Origin: Blastocatellia bacterium
GTDB lineage: Bacteria; Acidobacteriota; Blastocatellia; Chloracidobacteriales; JADJPF01
Length of the DNA: 16,874 bases
Reading direction: 5' to 3'
Assembly: GCA_023265235.1 (NCBI GenBank)
Contig: JAHFUF010000013.1
Coordinates: 4,312-21,185 of the forward strand
Shown: positions 15,092 to 16,874 of the stretch, piece by piece
Numbering within the stretch: position 1 is the stretch's first letter
Layout: every line of letters starts with the position of its first letter
Program-made: the position numbers and the translations under genes
Notes under the pieces: generated by a model
Told to the model about the DNA's origin: nothing
Databases searched by the model: none
The model's input: the letters and a program-made list of their open reading frames with translations, nothing else

Positions 15092-16444
15092 TTATTTTTT
15101 ATTTTCTGGATTTTCTAGGTTTTCTGTTTTTTTCTGTTGAGAAAAATTTTGTTTTGCGTTTGGCGGATTAAGTGCAATTACTTGACCTATTTCTAACCCT
15201 TCTGTGACTACTACTTGGATTAAGTCTCCTTGTCCAAGGGTAACAGCTTTAGTTTCAAATTGAGGGCTATCTTGATTATCCTGATTGGCTGAGTTAGGTT
15301 GATTAGAGGTTTTTGGTGTTTGGACATAGGCAAAATACTTGCCATCTTTTTCTAGCAAAGCACTTCTTGGGACAACTAAAACGGTTTTTAATTCTTGAGC
15401 CAAGATTTGTGCCTTAAGTTTAATTCCTGACTTCATAAGCTCAGGGTCAACATTATCTAGTGAAATAGTGGTTTGAAAATACTTTACAGGTGAGCCTCTG
15501 TCAATTGGCCGAGCAAGTTTATCAATATTCTTTACTTTGCCTGTAAACTCTTTATCTGGAAATGGATCAAGTGTAACCGTTACAGTTTGATCTATTTTTA
15601 GTGAACCAGCATCTTTTTCTAGCACATAACATTTGGCTTCCATTTTATTAGGGTTAATTAAATCAAAGAGGGGCATTCCTACATAAACGTTAGTGCCAGG
15701 CATTAGCGACATACGCCAAAAATTACCTGATTGACTATTTTGGTCAACAACTCCATCACTAGGAGAGATTAGCTTAAGTGATGAAAGCGCTTTTTCTGCT
15801 TGGTCAATTTTTGTGGAAGCCTTTTGGCGTTCTAGTACCAAAATAGCTTCATCTAGTGAATAAACTTTTCCTTTTAATTCTAAACGAGCATCAGCAAAAA
15901 CTATTTTCTGTTGGGTGTAGTCTTTGTTTAACTCACCCTCTAAAATTTGTCTGCGAGTGTAAATAGACTCATCTTTAGGCTGAAATTGAGAAATTTTTTC
16001 TAGCTCTAGCTGACTAACTTTTTTGTCTTTAATAATATCTGATTTATCAACTTCGGCGGCTAATTCGCTTTTACTGATTTTATGATTAGCAATTTCTAGG
16101 TTTGATTTTTGCTCTAAAAATTGTAAGTTTAATTCTGTTGGATCAAATTCTACTAATAAATCACCTTTTTTAACTGAGTGACCATCTGGAACAAGCGTAG
16201 CAATACGCAAGTTTTCTGCTGGCACATTAGGTACAAGTATTTTGATAGTTTCTGCTGATTGCAGTTCACCTATTGCTTGAATTTTAAGTAGAAAATCTTG
16301 TGGTTTAATCTGCAAAGTAAGAGGAGTAAACCCTGCTTTAGCAGGAATTAAGAATTTTTTAATTTGTTCAAATACTACTGTTCCAACTGCAAAAAGTAAT
16401 AAAATTAAAACGGTAAAAGAAACAATCTTTTTTAGTATTTTCAT
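15092..16444 (-). CDS. HlyD/MacA-family periplasmic adaptor subunit
   Basis: Membrane-anchored periplasmic protein of 450 residues. Residues 5-27 form the single anchor or uncleaved signal helix. A split biotinyl-lipoyl-like region follows: the first half is around residues 78-100 (VPDGHSVKKGDLLVEFDP), and a long helical hairpin spans about 105-215. The second half (SPSDGVVDQN) lies near 230-240. A beta-barrel (KIDQTVTVTLDPFPDKEFTGKV) and a membrane-proximal domain (VLVVPRSALLEKDGKYFAYV) complete the fold. A Gln/Asn/Ser-rich insert (TSNQPNSANQDNQD) and a charged tail are low-complexity. It links the inner-membrane permease to an outer-membrane channel. It begins 2 bases after the stop of another adaptor gene, so translation is probably coupled. 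Confidence 0.92.
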   Translation of the reverse strand: MKILKKIVSFTVLILLLFAVGTVVFEQIKKFLIPAKAGFTPLTLQIKPQDFLLKIQAIGELQSAETIKILVPNVPAENLRIATLVPDGHSVKKGDLLVEFDPTELNLQFLEQKSNLEIANHKISKSELAAEVDKSDIIKDKKVSQLELEKISQFQPKDESIYTRRQILEGELNKDYTQQKIVFADARLELKGKVYSLDEAILVLERQKASTKIDQAEKALSSLKLISPSDGVVDQNSQSGNFWRMSLMPGTNVYVGMPLFDLINPNKMEAKCYVLEKDAGSLKIDQTVTVTLDPFPDKEFTGKVKNIDKLARPIDRGSPVKYFQTTISLDNVDPELMKSGIKLKAQILAQELKTVLVVPRSALLEKDGKYFAYVQTPKTSNQPNSANQDNQDSPQFETKAVTLGQGDLIQVVVTEGLEIGQVIALNPPNAKQNFSQQKKTENLENPENKK

Positions 16445-16446
16445 AA

Positions 16447-16874
16447 CTATTTGGCTTTAGCAAAATCAGCCGCAATCCTTTCACCGGGATTAAGTCCTTC
16501 TGTAATAACTACTTCTGTTGTGTTAGATTCTCCTAGTTTTACTGTACGTTCTTTCCAACCTTCTTGGGTTTTTACTTTTACTAAGCTACCATTGAGGCTT
16601 ACATATATGGCACTAAATGGTACTGCGATAGCATTATCAATTGTAGCCGTTTCTAGTTTTGCTTTTAAGCTCATAGCTGGGCGCATTATATTGGCATCAA
16701 TATTATCTAAGGCAATTTCCACATCCAAGATCTTGTTAGGGACATCCCAAGCCTTAGCACGTACTAGCCTAGCAATAGATTTAACTTTGCCTTGGTAAGT
16801 TTGTCCTGGTAGAGCATCTATAACAACACTAGCTGGCTGTCCTATTTTTACTTTTGCAAGGTCAACTTCTGGCA
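16447..16874 (-). CDS. Second HlyD/MacA-like periplasmic adaptor, 5'-truncated by the window edge
   Basis: The frame stays open to the end of the window (first whole codon at 16872-16870), so about 142 C-terminal residues are visible. The TTG at 16728 is an internal Leu codon, not a start. The visible part begins in the beta-barrel (PEVDLAKVKIGQPASVVID, then LPGQTYQGKVKSI). It goes through the barrel's second half (MRPAMSLKAKLE) into the membrane-proximal domain (AIAVPFSAIYVSLNGSLVKV) and closes with EVVITEGLNPGERI, the usual adaptor ending. The N-terminal anchor and lipoyl region are outside the window. Two adaptors in tandem ahead of one permease is unusual for a simple MacAB unit; they may form a mixed ring or serve different permeases. 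Confidence 0.88.
   Translation of the reverse strand, partial: PEVDLAKVKIGQPASVVIDALPGQTYQGKVKSIARLVRAKAWDVPNKILDVEIALDNIDANIMRPAMSLKAKLETATIDNAIAVPFSAIYVSLNGSLVKVKTQEGWKERTVKLGESNTTEVVITEGLNPGERIAADFAKAK

Noticed and set aside
16451..16798. ORF of 115 codons opposite the truncated adaptor
   Set aside because: The minus-strand frame encodes a clear adaptor through the whole stretch; the + frame is a low-information shadow.

Overview
The window is AT-rich bacterial DNA (roughly one third G+C by eye). It carries ordinary housekeeping genes beside many secreted repeat proteins. The exported NxxGxxxF-repeat and Asp-box proteins, MacB-type export genes, a caspase-like peptidase with TPRs and GC-rich palindromic intergenic repeats suggest an environmental Gram-negative with large, repeat-rich genomes. 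Acidobacteriota (Blastocatellia-like) is my best guess, from style only; no rRNA or other marker is present to prove it.

Left part (1-4277, + strand): the 3' portion of a type III pantothenate kinase gene (coaX) runs into an ABC-type ATPase, a large polytopic permease and an NAD(P)-dependent epimerase/dehydratase. Gaps are 12-39 bases, so this looks like one transcription unit. On the minus strand (4290-5276) follows an unusual fusion: an N-terminal cysteine-rich C_GCAxxG_C_C redox domain joined to a cysteine-dioxygenase-like cupin. It is divergent from a small stand-alone cupin (5524-5880). The space between them holds a good TATAAT box with a perfect palindrome in the promoter spacer.

Middle (5944-10075, + strand): two exported beta-propeller-type proteins. 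One has seven NxxGxxxF repeats and the other twelve Asp-box repeats. Each is followed by GC-rich stem-loops. The second cluster (about 9760-10045) is a large nested palindrome with 42-base inverted arms that themselves contain hairpins.

Right-middle (10076-12849, minus strand): the most remarkable locus. A signal peptide, coiled-coil region, NodB polysaccharide deacetylase, caspase-like (C14) peptidase, EF-hand-like loop, second coiled coil and TPRs appear to be one exported protein of about 924 residues. The reading frame is broken by a -1 shift at about 11265-11284, inside the caspase domain. Divergent from it is a secreted GH25-type muramidase (13004-13762), so both genes point to the cell wall.

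Right end (13845-16874, minus strand): two tandem HlyD/MacA-like periplasmic adaptors, the first cut by the window edge, and a MacB-type permease without a fused ATPase. The unit ends in a convincing intrinsic terminator. The matching ATPase probably lies outside the window, upstream of the first adaptor.
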